Shown here piece by piece: positions 48,051-58,158 of a stretch of DNA of 64,000 bases. This stretch comes from Xanthomonas sp. 3793. GTDB lineage: Bacteria > Pseudomonadota > Gammaproteobacteria > Xanthomonadales > Xanthomonadaceae. The notes under the pieces were generated by a model, which ran no database searches, was not told where the DNA came from, and saw nothing but the letters and a program-made list of their open reading frames with translations. The DNA is taken from contig NZ_JANTYU010000001.1 in the NCBI RefSeq assembly GCF_024806835.1, positions 930,001 to 994,000 on the forward strand, given 5' to 3'. Position 1 is the first letter of the stretch; each line of letters begins with the position of its first letter. Position numbers and translations under genes: made by a program.

Positions 48051-49661
48051 ATGGACAGGACCAAGGTCATTTTCGGCATGCTCGGCGTGCAGCTGGATGC
48101 CGGCACCGGGCCGGGCCGCTGGGAAAAATGGCGCCCCACGGTGTCGCTGGGCATGCATGACGACTTTCTGGTCGGCCGCATCGAACTGCTCGCCGATGCA
48201 CGCCGCCATGCAAGATTGGCGAGTGTCGTCCGCAACGATCTTGCCCAGGTGTCGCCAGACACCCAGGTGCAGCAGCACGACACCTACCTGGCCGACCCTT
48301 GGGACTTCGAGGGCGTTTACGCCACCCTGCACGACTTCTTCGCCAGCTATACGTTTGCGCCGGAAGAAGAGGACTACTACCTGCACATCACCACCGGCAG
48401 CCACGTCAGCCAGATTTGCTGCTTCCTGCTGACCGAGAGCCGGCACTTCCCCGGCCGGCTGCTGCAGACCTCACCGCCTCGCAAGCAAGGCAGCGGCGAG
48501 GCGGGCAGCTATGCGGTGATCGATCTAGACCTCTCCCGCTACGACCGCATTGCGCAGCGTTTCGCGCAACAGCAGATGCAGGACCGCGCCCTGCTCAAAA
48601 ACGGCATCGCCACGCGCAACCTCGCGTTCAACCGGATGATCGAGCAAATCGAGACGGTGGCCACGCGCTCCAGGGCGCCGATGCTGCTGATGGGACCCAC
48701 TGGCGCCGGCAAGAGCCAGCTGGCCAAGCGCGTGTTCGAGCTGAAAAAACTCAAGCACCAGCTGGGCGGACGCTTCGTGGAGGTGAACTGCGCCACGCTG
48801 CGCGGCGACGGCGCCATGAGCGCCCTGTTCGGCCACACCAAGGGCGCCTATACCGGGGCGATCAGCGATCGCCCCGGACTGTTGCGATCCGCCCACCAGG
48901 GGCTGCTGTTCCTGGACGAAATCGGCGAACTCGGGCTCGACGAACAGGCCATGCTGTTGCGCGCCCTGGAGGAGAAGCGCTTTTTGCCGGTCGGCAGCGA
49001 CAAGGAGGTGGACAGCGAGTTTCAACTGATCGCCGGGACCAACCGCGACCTGCAGCAGCAGGTACTGCAAGGGCGCTTCCGCGACGACCTGCTGGCACGC
49101 CTTAATCTGTGGACCTACCGCTTGCCTGGACTGGCCGAGCGCATGGAGGACATCGAGCCGAACATCGATTTCGAACTGGAGCGGTGGTCGCGCGAACAAC
49201 ATCAGCGGGTCGCCTTCAACCGCGAGGCGCGTGCGCGCTACCTGGCCTTTGCGACCAGCACAGAGGCGCGCTGGAACGGCAACTTTCGCGACCTCAGCGC
49301 CTCGGTCATGCGCCTGGCGACACTGGCCAATGCCGGCCGTATCCAAAGCGAACTGGTGGAAGAAGAAATCATCCGCCTGCGCCAGCAGTGGAAGGGCGCC
49401 CACGCGACGTCGCCGCTGGAGGCCTTGCTGGGCGATGGCGTGGAACAGCTGGATCGCTTCGATCGCGTGCAACTGGAAGACGTGGTGCGCCTGTGTGCGC
49501 GCAGCAAGTCGCTATCGCAGGCTGGCCGCGAGCTGTTCGCGGTCTCGCGCGGACAGCGCGCCAGCACCAATGACGCCGATCGCCTGCGCAAGTATCTGGC
49601 GCGCTTCGGCCTGGACTGGGAACAGGTGCGAACGAGCCCAGACACCACAGCGCAACCCTGA
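48051..49661 (+). CDS. rtcR: RtcR, sigma-54-dependent activator of the RNA repair operon
   Basis: A 536-residue bacterial enhancer-binding protein. The N-terminal 180 residues form a CARF-like sensor (VIFGMLGVQLDAG; DYYLHITTGSHVSQICCFLL) thought to sense RNA ends. The AAA+ domain has Walker A GPTGAGKS (215-222), GAYTGA (265-270, the sigma-54 contact loop, usually GAFTGA) and Walker B LLFLDE (285-290). The C-terminal helix-turn-helix is around SKSLSQAGRELFAVSRGQ. It is divergent from rsr and its stop overlaps a hairpin. Confidence 0.95.
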   Translation: MDRTKVIFGMLGVQLDAGTGPGRWEKWRPTVSLGMHDDFLVGRIELLADARRHARLASVVRNDLAQVSPDTQVQQHDTYLADPWDFEGVYATLHDFFASYTFAPEEEDYYLHITTGSHVSQICCFLLTESRHFPGRLLQTSPPRKQGSGEAGSYAVIDLDLSRYDRIAQRFAQQQMQDRALLKNGIATRNLAFNRMIEQIETVATRSRAPMLLMGPTGAGKSQLAKRVFELKKLKHQLGGRFVEVNCATLRGDGAMSALFGHTKGAYTGAISDRPGLLRSAHQGLLFLDEIGELGLDEQAMLLRALEEKRFLPVGSDKEVDSEFQLIAGTNRDLQQQVLQGRFRDDLLARLNLWTYRLPGLAERMEDIEPNIDFELERWSREQHQRVAFNREARARYLAFATSTEARWNGNFRDLSASVMRLATLANAGRIQSELVEEEIIRLRQQWKGAHATSPLEALLGDGVEQLDRFDRVQLEDVVRLCARSKSLSQAGRELFAVSRGQRASTNDADRLRKYLARFGLDWEQVRTSPDTTAQP

Positions 49662-49677
49662 GGCCGCAAGGCCTCAG
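49658..49677 (+). terminator. Hairpin over the rtcR stop codon
   Basis: Stem CTGAGGCC/GGCCTCAG with a GCAA tetraloop, overlapping the TGA. No T tract follows, so it may end transcription only in part. Confidence 0.45.
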
Positions 49678-49872
49678 CGTTGCAAGGAAAGCTACTGCCC
49701 GAGCATCCCTCGCCGTGCCAGGCGCATGTTCTTTCCGGGACGCGAACGCGCGCTGCCCGCATGCCGTGCCCGGAGTCGCCCGCCATCTGCCCGCATTGCC
49801 AGGGCAGAACCAGGCAACGTCTGCCCGCGACAACGATCACCGTGCCGGGCAGTGACTGCCGCCCGCGCGCGA

Positions 49873-50391
49873 TTAGTCGGCCACCGCGCACTTGGCGCAC
49901 AGGCCGTGCACTTCCAGCGTCTGCGCCTGCGGCTGGAAGCCCAGCGCCTTGGCGCGGGCTTCCAGTTGCGCCACCACGTCGCGGTCTTCCAGCTCCACCG
50001 CGCTATGGCAGCGGTCGCAGATCAGGAACGGCACCGAGTGCTGGGCGCTGTTGGGGTGGTGGCAGGCGACGAAGGCATTGACCGATTCGAGCTTGTGCAC
50101 AAAGCCATTCGCCATCAGAAAATCCAGCGCGCGGTACACCGTGGGCGGGGCATCGGCGCCCACGCCCTTGCCTTCGCGCACCCAGTCCAGCAATTCGTAG
50201 GCCTTCACCGGCTTGCCGGCATCGGCGATCAGCCGCAGCACGTTGGCGCGGATCGGCGTCAACCGCAGGCCGCGTTCGCTGCAGGCGCGCTCCACCGCGC
50301 GCACGAAGCTGTTGGCATCGTCGACGTGGTGATGCGGGGCCGTGCAGGCGTGTTCCTGGTCGTGCGTTCGGGTGTGCGTGTGCTTGGTCAT
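49873..50391 (-). CDS. zur: Zinc uptake regulator Zur (Fur family)
   Basis: A 172-residue Fur-family repressor. The N-terminus is rich in His (HTHTRTHDQEHACTAPHHH). The winged helix covers LRLTPIRANVLRLIADAGKPVKAYELL and PPTVYRALDFLMANGFVHKLE. Zinc sites are CDRC with HPNSAQHSVPFLICD, and the C-terminal CAKC. The second Cys pair and the C-terminal position support Zur rather than Fur. It follows gltX by 13 bp. Its likely targets in this window are the Zur-like boxes at 14022 and 14119. Confidence 0.9.
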   Translation of the reverse strand: MTKHTHTRTHDQEHACTAPHHHVDDANSFVRAVERACSERGLRLTPIRANVLRLIADAGKPVKAYELLDWVREGKGVGADAPPTVYRALDFLMANGFVHKLESVNAFVACHHPNSAQHSVPFLICDRCHSAVELEDRDVVAQLEARAKALGFQPQAQTLEVHGLCAKCAVAD

Positions 50392-50404
50392 ACAGGCTCC
50401 GGCG

Positions 50405-51808
50405 TCAGGCCGCTCCTATCTTGATGAGTGCCGCATCGATACGTTTCAAGGCACCCTCGCGACCGGCCAGGTACACCGTCTGCGAAATGTCCGGGCTGAC
50501 CTGGGTGCCGGTGATGGCCACGCGCAGCGGCTGGGCGACCTTGCCCATGCCCAGTTCCAGCGCCTCGGCGGCGGCGTGCAGCGCCGCCGACACGCTCTCC
50601 ACACTCCACTCGCTCAGCGCAGCCAGCATCTCGCGCGCCTTGCCCAACGGCACTTCCGCACCCAGTTTCAGGTGCTTGATCACCGCCGCTTCGTCGTACG
50701 TTTCCAGCGGCTGGTACCAGACCACGGCCTTTTCGGCCATTTCCTTCAGGGTCTGCACGCGCTCGCGCAGCGCCACCACCACATCGGCCGCGGCAGGGCC
50801 GGCGGCGATGTCCAGGCCGAGCTTGGCGAGCTGATATTCCAGCTGCGGCGCGATGCTGGCCGGGTCGTCGGTCTTCAGATAATGCTGGTTGACCCAGCCG
50901 AGCTTGGCCATATCCAGGCGCGCCGCCTTGGAATTGACGTCGGTGACGTCGAACAGGTCCAGCAGCTCCTGCTGGGTGAACAACTCCTGGTCGCCATGCG
51001 ACCAGCCCAGACGGGCCAGGTAGTTGATCAGCGCATGCGGCAGATAACCGGCGTCCTTGTACTGCATCACGTCCGCCGCGCCGGTGCGCTTGGACAGCTT
51101 GGCGCCCTGCTCGTCCAGGATCATCGGCATATGCGCGAACTTGGGCACCGGCGCGCCCAGCGCTTCGTAGATGTTGATCTGGCGCGGGGTGTTGTTGATG
51201 TGGTCGTCGCCGCGGATCACCTCGGTGATGCCCATGTCCCAATCGTCCACCACCACCGCGAAGTTGTAGGTGGGAAAGCCGTCCGGGCGGAAGATCACCA
51301 TGTCGTCGAGCTCGCTGTTGGCGATCTCGATGCGGCCCTTGATCAGGTCGTCGAACACCACCGTGCCGCCGAGCGGATTCTTGAAGCGGATCACCCGGTT
51401 CGGGTCGTCCCGATACGGCAGCTGCTGCTCGCGCGCGGCGCCGTTGTAGCGCGGCTTTTCCTGCCTGGCCATCGCGGCCTCACGCATGGCGTCGAGCTCT
51501 TCGCGGGTTTCGTAGGCGTAATAGGCCTTGCCCTGTGCCAGCAATTGCTCGGCCACCTCCTGGTAACGGGCGATGCGCTGGGTCTGGTAGATCGGGCCTT
51601 CGTCATAGCCCAGACCCAGCCAGTCCATCGCCTCCAGGATGGCGTCGATGGCCGCCTGGGTGCTGCGTTCGCGGTCGGTGTCTTCGATGCGCAGCACGAA
51701 CTGCCCGCCACGGTGGCGCGCCTCCAGCCAGCAATACAGGGCGGTGCGGGCGCCGCCGATGTGCAGGTAACCAGTGGGGCTGGGAGCAAAGCGGGTGCGG
51801 CAGGTCAT
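50405..51808 (-). CDS. gltX: Glutamyl-tRNA synthetase
   Basis: A 467-residue class I synthetase that charges tRNA-Glu. The HIGH-type motif [11 protein letters not shown] (10-19), the KMSKS-type KLSKR, and [19 protein letters not shown] signatures are all present. The C-terminal anticodon-binding cage begins near [18 protein letters not shown]. The length fits bacterial discriminating enzymes. ATG 51808 is set by the conserved N-terminus. Co-directional with zur. Confidence 0.96.
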   Translation of the reverse strand: MTCRTRFAPSPTGYLHIGGARTALYCWLEARHRGGQFVLRIEDTDRERSTQAAIDAILEAMDWLGLGYDEGPIYQTQRIARYQEVAEQLLAQGKAYYAYETREELDAMREAAMARQEKPRYNGAAREQQLPYRDDPNRVIRFKNPLGGTVVFDDLIKGRIEIANSELDDMVIFRPDGFPTYNFAVVVDDWDMGITEVIRGDDHINNTPRQINIYEALGAPVPKFAHMPMILDEQGAKLSKRTGAADVMQYKDAGYLPHALINYLARLGWSHGDQELFTQQELLDLFDVTDVNSKAARLDMAKLGWVNQHYLKTDDPASIAPQLEYQLAKLGLDIAAGPAAADVVVALRERVQTLKEMAEKAVVWYQPLETYDEAAVIKHLKLGAEVPLGKAREMLAALSEWSVESVSAALHAAAEALELGMGKVAQPLRVAITGTQVSPDISQTVYLAGREGALKRIDAALIKIGAA

Positions 51809-52052
51809 GGAACGCTCGGCGAAACGGGAGTGCGCCGATTTTACCTTGCGCAGCGCGGCCCTGCCCGGCCGGGTGCTACGGCAGTGCTGTCGGGGGCGCA
51901 TCGGCCCTGCGGGACCCTGGCCGGCGCTGCCGGCACGCCCGCACCCTGCCGCGCAGCGCCTTCCGCCGCGCGCATCTGCGCTGCGACCAGGGCGGTTGCA
52001 GATCCACCCGCCGGCTGCACCACGGAGGCTGCAGCCGGCGCGTCGGCATGGC

Positions 52053-53144
52053 TTAGCGATTGCGCAACAGGTCGCCGTACACCACGCATTCGCCATCGCT
52101 GCGCGCCGGGCCGGGTGCGTCGTACAACACCAGCCAGCTGGGGACCTTGCCGGCCAGCTGCGGCGGCAGATTGCAGATGGCCTCGGCGCGGTCGCTGTCG
52201 GTGCCATGCGGCAGCACCGCCGATTCCAGCAGTGCATGCTGAAAGCGCACCGGCTCGCGGTTGGCAGCCAGCACGGTGCGTGCATCCGGCCACTTGAACA
52301 GGCGGATCTCGCCGTTCAACACCATCGTGGGGCCGGCCAGCAGGTACAGATCGTCGCCGGAATAATGCAGATCGCGGATACCCAGCCCGCCCAGTTGCAG
52401 GAAATGCTTGCGCAGCAGTGTGCCGTCCTCGTCCAGTGGCGCCAGGCGCAGATGGTCGCCATGCGCCTCCACCTGGATTTCCAGCAGCGCCGACCAGCCA
52501 CGCAGCACCGGTCCGCGCAGGCCCAGCAGCAGGCGCTTGCCGTCGGCCACGATGCCTTCGATATCGAAGCCGTTGTCCTTGCCGGGAATCTTCAGGAACG
52601 GGCCGAAATGCGCGTCGTCGGCCAGCAGCTCGGTGAGCTGGTTGTGCTTGGCGTCGCCCTTGAGCCGCAGCGCGCGGCGGCCGTCGGCCGCTTCGCGCAC
52701 CAGACGCGGAGTGCCGTCGGCATCGCGCTCGATCGGCAGGCAGGCCAGCAGACGGCGGTTGGCGTCGAGCTTGAGTTTGGTCAGGCGCTTGGCGTTGTCG
52801 GCGTCATCGCGGCCGGGCTTGGCGTTCTTGCGCTTCAAACCATGCGAGCCGATCACCCACAGATAGCCGTCCGACAGGCCCATGCCTTCCAGGTCGGCCT
52901 CCTCGGCGGCCTCGCCCGGAAGATCCAGCAGCTCGGCCAGCGGGAAGCTCTGGCCCTGCCCGAAGCGCAGCGTCTCGCGCTGGCCGGGCTGCAGCTTGCG
53001 CAGGCGATCCACCGCGCAGGCTTCGTCGCCAGCCACCCACAGCCAGTCGTCGGTGAACGCCGCGCCGGACAGATTGCTGTGCACCAGCGCGCCGGGTGCG
53101 AACTCCAGCCGGACGCTGTGCGGAATCAGGGTTTTCTTGGGCAT
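52053..53144 (-). CDS. DUF3616 domain protein
   Basis: A 363-residue soluble protein with repeated strand patterns typical of a beta-propeller ([74 protein letters not shown]). These match the DUF3616 family, of unknown function. No signal peptide. ATG 53144 is the conserved start ([15 protein letters not shown]). It lies alone between the C-N hydrolase and gltX genes. Confidence 0.85.
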   Translation of the reverse strand: MPKKTLIPHSVRLEFAPGALVHSNLSGAAFTDDWLWVAGDEACAVDRLRKLQPGQRETLRFGQGQSFPLAELLDLPGEAAEEADLEGMGLSDGYLWVIGSHGLKRKNAKPGRDDADNAKRLTKLKLDANRRLLACLPIERDADGTPRLVREAADGRRALRLKGDAKHNQLTELLADDAHFGPFLKIPGKDNGFDIEGIVADGKRLLLGLRGPVLRGWSALLEIQVEAHGDHLRLAPLDEDGTLLRKHFLQLGGLGIRDLHYSGDDLYLLAGPTMVLNGEIRLFKWPDARTVLAANREPVRFQHALLESAVLPHGTDSDRAEAICNLPPQLAGKVPSWLVLYDAPGPARSDGECVVYGDLLRNR

Positions 53145-53298
53145 GGGAACCTGGTGGGTGGTATTGCAAGGCTGGGCGATTGAACACCTGTGCAGATGGC
53201 TGCGCGGTCGCGGCCGACGGCGGCAGGGGCCAAGGCCCCCGTCGCGTCTGCAGCCGCCGCGCCTGCGCACACTGCAGGTCGCAATCAATCGTGCTTGG

Positions 53299-54195
53299 TC
53301 AATCGAACGCGGCCAGCTTGGCACGCGCCACTTGCGGCGCCAACTGGCCCGGCCAGTCGCGGTCGTTGGCCACCTGCGCGTGCGCGCGGCTGGCCTCGAA
53401 CGCATCGAAGTCCAGCGCGGCATATGCCCAGACGGCGTCGGCGTCGGTTTGCGCCAGTACGCCGTCGGCGGGGAATCCCACATCCATCGGCGCAAACACC
53501 GCCGCCTCGCCGGTGTTGACGTCCAGCGCCGGGCTCCAGGGCGCCTCGCCGGCGGTGACCGATTGCGCGACGAACATGCGGTTTTCCAATGCCCGCGCCA
53601 GACACCCGACCCGCACCCGGGTGGCGCCGGCGGCAGTGTCGGTGCAACTGGGCACGATCAACAGGCGCGCGCCGGCTTCGTACTGGGCACGTACCGGCAA
53701 CGGAAATTCGCTGTCGTAGCAGATCGCAATCGCCGCACGTACCCCATCCAGGTCGAATACCTTCAACGCATCGCCCGGCTCGATCAGCCCGGTCGCCTTT
53801 TCGAAGCCGGTCAGTTGCAGCTTGTCCTGCCAACCGTGGCCGCCATCGGGCGTGAACCAGTCACTGCGATTGCGGTAGCGCCCCTGACCCAGATCCAGCA
53901 GAAAACTGCCGGCAATCACATGCAAGCGGTGCTGCCGCGCCAGGCCGGCAAACAGCTCCAACCAGGCAGCGCGCAGCGTCTGGATGGCCGCCAGCGACTC
54001 CGGCAGGCCGGCCGACACCTGCGTGCCGAAACTGGCAGCCAGCTCCAGCGACAGATATTCCGGCAGCACCGCCACCCGCGCGCCGGCAACCGCGGCCTCG
54101 CCGATCACGGCCGACATGCGCGCCGCGAAGGCGGCAAAATCCGCGGGTTTGCCGATCGGATATCTGGCAACGGCAACGGTGAGGGGAGCATTCAT
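53299..54195 (-). CDS. Carbon-nitrogen hydrolase (nitrilase superfamily)
   Basis: A 298-residue amidase-like enzyme. The catalytic triad is visible: Glu46 (LPEYLSLEL), Lys125 (WQDKLQLTGFEK) and Cys159 (AICYDSEFPLPVR). The substrate is not evident; amide or acyl-amine hydrolysis is expected. The start at 54195 has AGAGGAA upstream. It is the likely last gene of the creD-hypothetical-GNAT-hydrolase run. Confidence 0.9.
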   Translation of the reverse strand: MNAPLTVAVARYPIGKPADFAAFAARMSAVIGEAAVAGARVAVLPEYLSLELAASFGTQVSAGLPESLAAIQTLRAAWLELFAGLARQHRLHVIAGSFLLDLGQGRYRNRSDWFTPDGGHGWQDKLQLTGFEKATGLIEPGDALKVFDLDGVRAAIAICYDSEFPLPVRAQYEAGARLLIVPSCTDTAAGATRVRVGCLARALENRMFVAQSVTAGEAPWSPALDVNTGEAAVFAPMDVGFPADGVLAQTDADAVWAYAALDFDAFEASRAHAQVANDRDWPGQLAPQVARAKLAAFD

Positions 54196-54264
54196 CGGCA
54201 AGATTCCTCTAACGGCGCTGGAGTGAGGCAATGGTGCACACCACCATGATCGGCTACGCCACGC

Positions 54265-54867
54265 TCAAGGGTTCAGCGCACGCGTCCACACACTCAAGCT
54301 GTGGTCGATCTGCCCGTGTTGCAACTCCGCCCACTCCAGCCGCACCTGCATGCCCGGCTGCGGCGCGTAGCCGCGCTTGCGCCAGAACGCATCGTTGGGC
54401 CGATAGTCGGCAGGCTTGCGCGGGTCGTCCGCTGTGCGCTCCACCGAACAGAACGCGGTGCGCGCAAAGCGGCCCAATGCGCGGGCATGCGCCTCGCGAC
54501 GGTCGAAGAAGGCGTGGCCGATACCCTGCCCGCGATATGCCGGCAACAACACCGACTCGCCAAAATAGAACACGCTGGCCGGGTCGATGCCGCAGGCGCG
54601 AAACGGCGCATGGAAGGCCTCGCTGTCGTCGAGCAGCGGCAGGCCGGTGGAAGCGCCGATGACAGCCTCGCCATCGCGCGCCAGCACGAAGACGCTGTCG
54701 GGCGAAGCGGCATAGGCGGCCAGATAATCGCGCTCGTAGCCGGCATCGCCGTCGTACAGGTATGGCCATGCGCGGAACACCGCGATGCGCAGCTGCGCCA
54801 CCGCATCCAGATACGGCAACACCGCGTTGCCGTGGACTGTCTCAACCATCAGGGAGGTGCCGGTCAT
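54265..54867 (-). CDS. GNAT family N-acetyltransferase
   Basis: A 200-residue acetyltransferase. The acetyl-CoA binding loop is in VLLPAYRGQGIGHAFFDRREAHARALG, preceded by the DSVFVLARDGEAVIGASTGLPL strand. Substrate unknown. ATG 54867 is used; an in-frame ATG at 54849 is nearly as good, as neither has a strong ribosome binding site. Confidence 0.88.
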   Translation of the reverse strand: MTGTSLMVETVHGNAVLPYLDAVAQLRIAVFRAWPYLYDGDAGYERDYLAAYAASPDSVFVLARDGEAVIGASTGLPLLDDSEAFHAPFRACGIDPASVFYFGESVLLPAYRGQGIGHAFFDRREAHARALGRFARTAFCSVERTADDPRKPADYRPNDAFWRKRGYAPQPGMQVRLEWAELQHGQIDHSLSVWTRALNP

Positions 54868-54914
54868 GCGGCCATGGTAAGCCAGGCCGCGTCGCGCTGC
54901 TGCGCTGCCACGGC

Positions 54915-55334
54915 TCAACGCAGCCAGCCGCCGTGGTCTTGGGTGGCGTTGTCGGGCTGCTGCCACATCAGCCACACCGCCGCGTCGTCCTGGGCCACCA
55001 GCACCCCGAGCAGCGCATCGACGCTGCGCGCCCAGTAACTGCCGTTGCTCAAGCGCTGCCACGGCCCGTAGCCACGAACCGCTGCGTCCGCTGAAGGCGC
55101 CTGCCGCCGCGCCGCCTGCAAAAACCCGCACCCATCCACGCGCAATGCCTGCGCAGTGCGCGCATGCAGGCGCAGGCCGATCACACCACGGCGGCCCTCG
55201 CGCGCCAGCGGCAATGCCGACAGCGGCGAGCATTCCCATTGCGGTAGTGGCGCTGCGGGAAGCAGCGCCACCGTGTCGATTCCGGCGGGCAACAGACGCT
55301 GCGCCCGCCGGTACACCTGTGCATGTGCGCGCAT
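54915..55334 (-). CDS. Hypothetical protein next to creD, 139 aa
   Basis: Not recognised. A soluble protein (MRAHAQVYRRAQRLLPAGID) with a run of small residues and tryptophans toward the end (YWARSVDALLGVLVAQDDAAVWLMWQQ). The start has GAGGTC and lies 7 bp after the creD stop, so it is co-expressed with creD. Confidence 0.65.
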   Translation of the reverse strand: MRAHAQVYRRAQRLLPAGIDTVALLPAAPLPQWECSPLSALPLAREGRRGVIGLRLHARTAQALRVDGCGFLQAARRQAPSADAAVRGYGPWQRLSNGSYWARSVDALLGVLVAQDDAAVWLMWQQPDNATQDHGGWLR

Positions 55335-55341
55335 GCCGACC

Positions 55342-56661
55342 TCAGCGCAGGCTGTTGCCAAGCTCGTACCAGTCGACCTTGCGCGTCACCCACATGATGC
55401 TGGCCAGGATGCCGAACAGCAGCAGCGAGCCCATCAGCAACGCGTTGTCTTCGGAGACCAGCAGGCTATAGAGCACGCCATACAACGCCGTCAGCATCAC
55501 CGAGAACCCGGCAGCGCGCACCCAGCTGCGCAACACACCGGACAGGTAGAAGAACTGCAGGCCGATGCACGCCGCCGCCGACACCAGATACGCCTGCCAG
55601 AACGCGATGTGCTCGGAAAGGCTCAGCAGCAGCAGGAAGAAGATCGCCAGCGCCAGGCCGACCAGCAGGTATTGCAACGGATGGATCGGCAAGCGCTTGA
55701 TCAGTTCGAACAGCACGAACGCCACGAAGGTCAGCACGACGAACAGGATGCCGTACTTGCTGGCGCGATCGGCCTGGGTATACACATCCACCGGGTCGAC
55801 CAGACGCACTTCCAGCGTATCCAGCGACGACTGCGACGACTGCAGCTGCGTTTGCGCACCGGTCGCCAGCGAGGACAACGACCAGCTCGCATCGAAACCG
55901 CGCTCGCCGATGGTCGGCGCATTCGGCAGGAAGCGCCCACCGAACAGCGGGTGCGGCCAGGCCGAGCGCAAAGCGATCTCGTTGTTGTCGCCAATCGGCG
56001 CGATGGCCAGGCTGCGCGTGCCATCCAGCACGAATGCCATGTCCAGCGTATTGCCATCGACCAGCTTGCCGGCCAGCGGATCGCCCAAGGGCTGCAGATC
56101 GGCGTGAATGCCGGCCGAGCGCGATGCCAGGCCGCCAGCGCCGCTTTCCAGCGCAAGCGTGCGGCCGTCCACCCGCAGCGTTGGCGTGCCGACCAGGCCA
56201 CGTACGTCCGAAATGCCCACGGCCAGATGCGGCTGACCATAGCTGCGCCCGGCCACGGCCGGATACTCGAACGGGTCGAATTCGGCCTTGAGCTTGGCCT
56301 TCCAGGAATACACCTGCACGCGGAACAGGCCGATCTTGCGCTCGGACGGGGTCAGCTCGCCGCTCAGGTTGAGCGTGCGCGGGGTCTGCAGCAGTTGCCC
56401 ATCGCGCTTGCGCCAGACCTTGTGTGGCTTGCCTTCCTCGTCCGGCTCGGTCACCTGCACGTCTTCGGTGTACGGCAGCACCCGCACCGGCGCGATGAAC
56501 TGCTGCTCGCCGGCCTTGCTCTGCGCCACCCGCTCCACCGCCTGGTCGCGGTATTGCGCGCGATCCTGCACGGTGCCGCGAATCAGCAACAAGGGAATCA
56601 GCAACAACAGGATCAGCCCGCCGATGGTGGCGAACCGCAACAACAGTTTCAGGGATTTCAT
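55342..56661 (-). CDS. creD: Inner membrane protein CreD
   Basis: A 439-residue protein with an N-terminal membrane helix (LLLRFATIGGLILLLLIPLLLI), a large periplasmic domain (about 30-300; EQQFIAPVRVLPYTE, ERGFDASWSLSSLA) and a C-terminal set of helices (FVAFVLFELIKRLPIHPLQYLLVGLALAIFF). It is induced by CreBC in other bacteria and affects envelope integrity and beta-lactam response. A near-perfect cre-tag lies upstream. Confidence 0.94.
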   Translation of the reverse strand: MKSLKLLLRFATIGGLILLLLIPLLLIRGTVQDRAQYRDQAVERVAQSKAGEQQFIAPVRVLPYTEDVQVTEPDEEGKPHKVWRKRDGQLLQTPRTLNLSGELTPSERKIGLFRVQVYSWKAKLKAEFDPFEYPAVAGRSYGQPHLAVGISDVRGLVGTPTLRVDGRTLALESGAGGLASRSAGIHADLQPLGDPLAGKLVDGNTLDMAFVLDGTRSLAIAPIGDNNEIALRSAWPHPLFGGRFLPNAPTIGERGFDASWSLSSLATGAQTQLQSSQSSLDTLEVRLVDPVDVYTQADRASKYGILFVVLTFVAFVLFELIKRLPIHPLQYLLVGLALAIFFLLLLSLSEHIAFWQAYLVSAAACIGLQFFYLSGVLRSWVRAAGFSVMLTALYGVLYSLLVSEDNALLMGSLLLFGILASIMWVTRKVDWYELGNSLR

Positions 56662-56726
56662 CGGCCATCCTCGTTCTGGGAGGTGGCCAGGGTGCAAGGC
56701 GCCGGTGTCGGGGGTTTGAGGTCAAT

Positions 56727-56742
56727 TTGAAGCGAATGTGAA
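56727..56742 (-). promoter_or_regulatory. Cre-tag-like site upstream of creD
   Basis: Minus strand reads TTCACATTCGCTTCAA. The CreB consensus is TTCAC-N6-TTCAC; only the last base differs and the spacing is exact. It lies 65 bp before the creD start and also upstream of the divergent papain-like gene, so both could be CreB targets. Confidence 0.72.
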
Positions 56743-57093
56743 GTGCCACCTCTGCACGGGCGGCGGCCGACACTGTGACGCACACGGAAAATCCAGGCTT
56801 CCAGCATCAAAACTGCAACGCAGGCCCGCCGTACGCTTCCGTTTCACCGATGACACTTCGCATCACCGCCGCGCCCGTTCGCGCCAGGCGCAAGGATGGG
56901 CACGCAGTTGCGCACTTCAAAGCCATCCAATCGTGTTCTGAGTTGTCGGGCTCACGGCTTTCCGATTGTGTCGTTCGTCCTCGTCCTTTGCGTGCACCGC
57001 ATTGGTGCCATTCCACCCGCGTGCCAGCTTGCCGGCAGTGGTTTCAAACGTGCGCGCAACTGCATCCCTCTTTTCATCTGGAGTCTGCCTTCC

Positions 57094-57906
57094 ATGAACA
57101 AGCAACGTTCACTTGCGCTTTGCGTGCTCGCCGCCCTGAGTTTGTCCTCCGCTGCGGCGCAGGCGGCAATGCACGGAATGGGTTTGAAACCATCGGCGTT
57201 GATGCAGCCGGTCACCCCGTTGTTCGGATCCGCGAGTGCGGCCAAACCCCTTCCCGCATCGGTGGACCTGACTGCCTGGGCGATCGCACCGGGCGATCAA
57301 GGCCAGGTGGGATCCTGCGCATCATGGGCCACCGCGCACACCCTGACCGGTTGGTATGCCAACGCCAGCAAACAGGCGCAAACCCGCTTTGCGCCGATGT
57401 ATCTCTACAGCCAGGTCAACGGCGGTGTCGATGAAGGCTCCACGCTGGAAGCTCCACTGGATGTCGCACTGGCGCAAGGTATCGACACCGAACAGCATTA
57501 TTCGTGGGGCAACTACAACTGGAAGAACCCGCCCACCGCCGCCGACCGCGCCAACGCGGCCAGAAACCCCACGCCTTATCGCAAATACACCGTGCTGTAT
57601 GCAGGCGATGGCAATGGCGGGCGACCGCTGATCGAGCAGATCAAACTTGCACTGGCCGCGTCCACGCCGGTCGCCATCGGCTTCTATGTCCGGCAGGGTT
57701 TCGAGGACCTCACACCCAGCAACCAGGTCGACTACGACATCAAGACGCCGATCCTGGGCGGGCATGCGGTGATTGCACTGGGTTACGACAGCGATGGGCT
57801 GATCGTGGAGAACAGCTGGGGCACCGAGTGGGGCAACAAGGGGTTTGGCAAGCTGTCTTGGTCAGTGGTTGCCAAGGACGTCATCGGCGCCGACGTGGTG
57901 CATTAG
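57094..57906 (+). CDS. Exported papain-like (C1A) cysteine protease
   Basis: A 270-residue protease with a signal peptide (LALCVLAALSLSSAAAQA). Active-site residues: Gln69 and Cys75 (DQGQVGSCASWA), His224 (GGHAVIALGY) and Asn240 (ENSWGTEWG). The propeptide is very short, about 25 residues. GGAG precedes ATG 57094. Its gene sits inside the cre cluster, divergent from creD and convergent with creC. The segment between creD and its start (56762-57093) contains no other supported gene. Confidence 0.9.
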   Translation: MNKQRSLALCVLAALSLSSAAAQAAMHGMGLKPSALMQPVTPLFGSASAAKPLPASVDLTAWAIAPGDQGQVGSCASWATAHTLTGWYANASKQAQTRFAPMYLYSQVNGGVDEGSTLEAPLDVALAQGIDTEQHYSWGNYNWKNPPTAADRANAARNPTPYRKYTVLYAGDGNGGRPLIEQIKLALAASTPVAIGFYVRQGFEDLTPSNQVDYDIKTPILGGHAVIALGYDSDGLIVENSWGTEWGNKGFGKLSWSVVAKDVIGADVVH

Positions 57907-58158
57907 CGCGTTGCGGATGCGCGCTGTGATGCGCGGCTGATACGGATACGGCATGTGCGCTGGCGCATGCCGCATTCCGCACCGGGAGGCCGCTGTTCTC
58001 AGCGAGATACTGCTGCACGAAGTTCGACCGGGCCGCTACCAGCCGTTGCCAAGACGACTGCACAGCCGGCGCGTGCAATCAGCATGTAGCACGTGCACTT
58101 CCTGGCTCCTGCGCATTGGCCATCCCATCTGACCAGGCTCGCGTCGTGTCAGCTGCGC

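Noticed and set aside
57094-57906. Type III effector
   Set aside because: It has a Sec signal peptide and lies in a housekeeping cluster; no PIP box was seen upstream.
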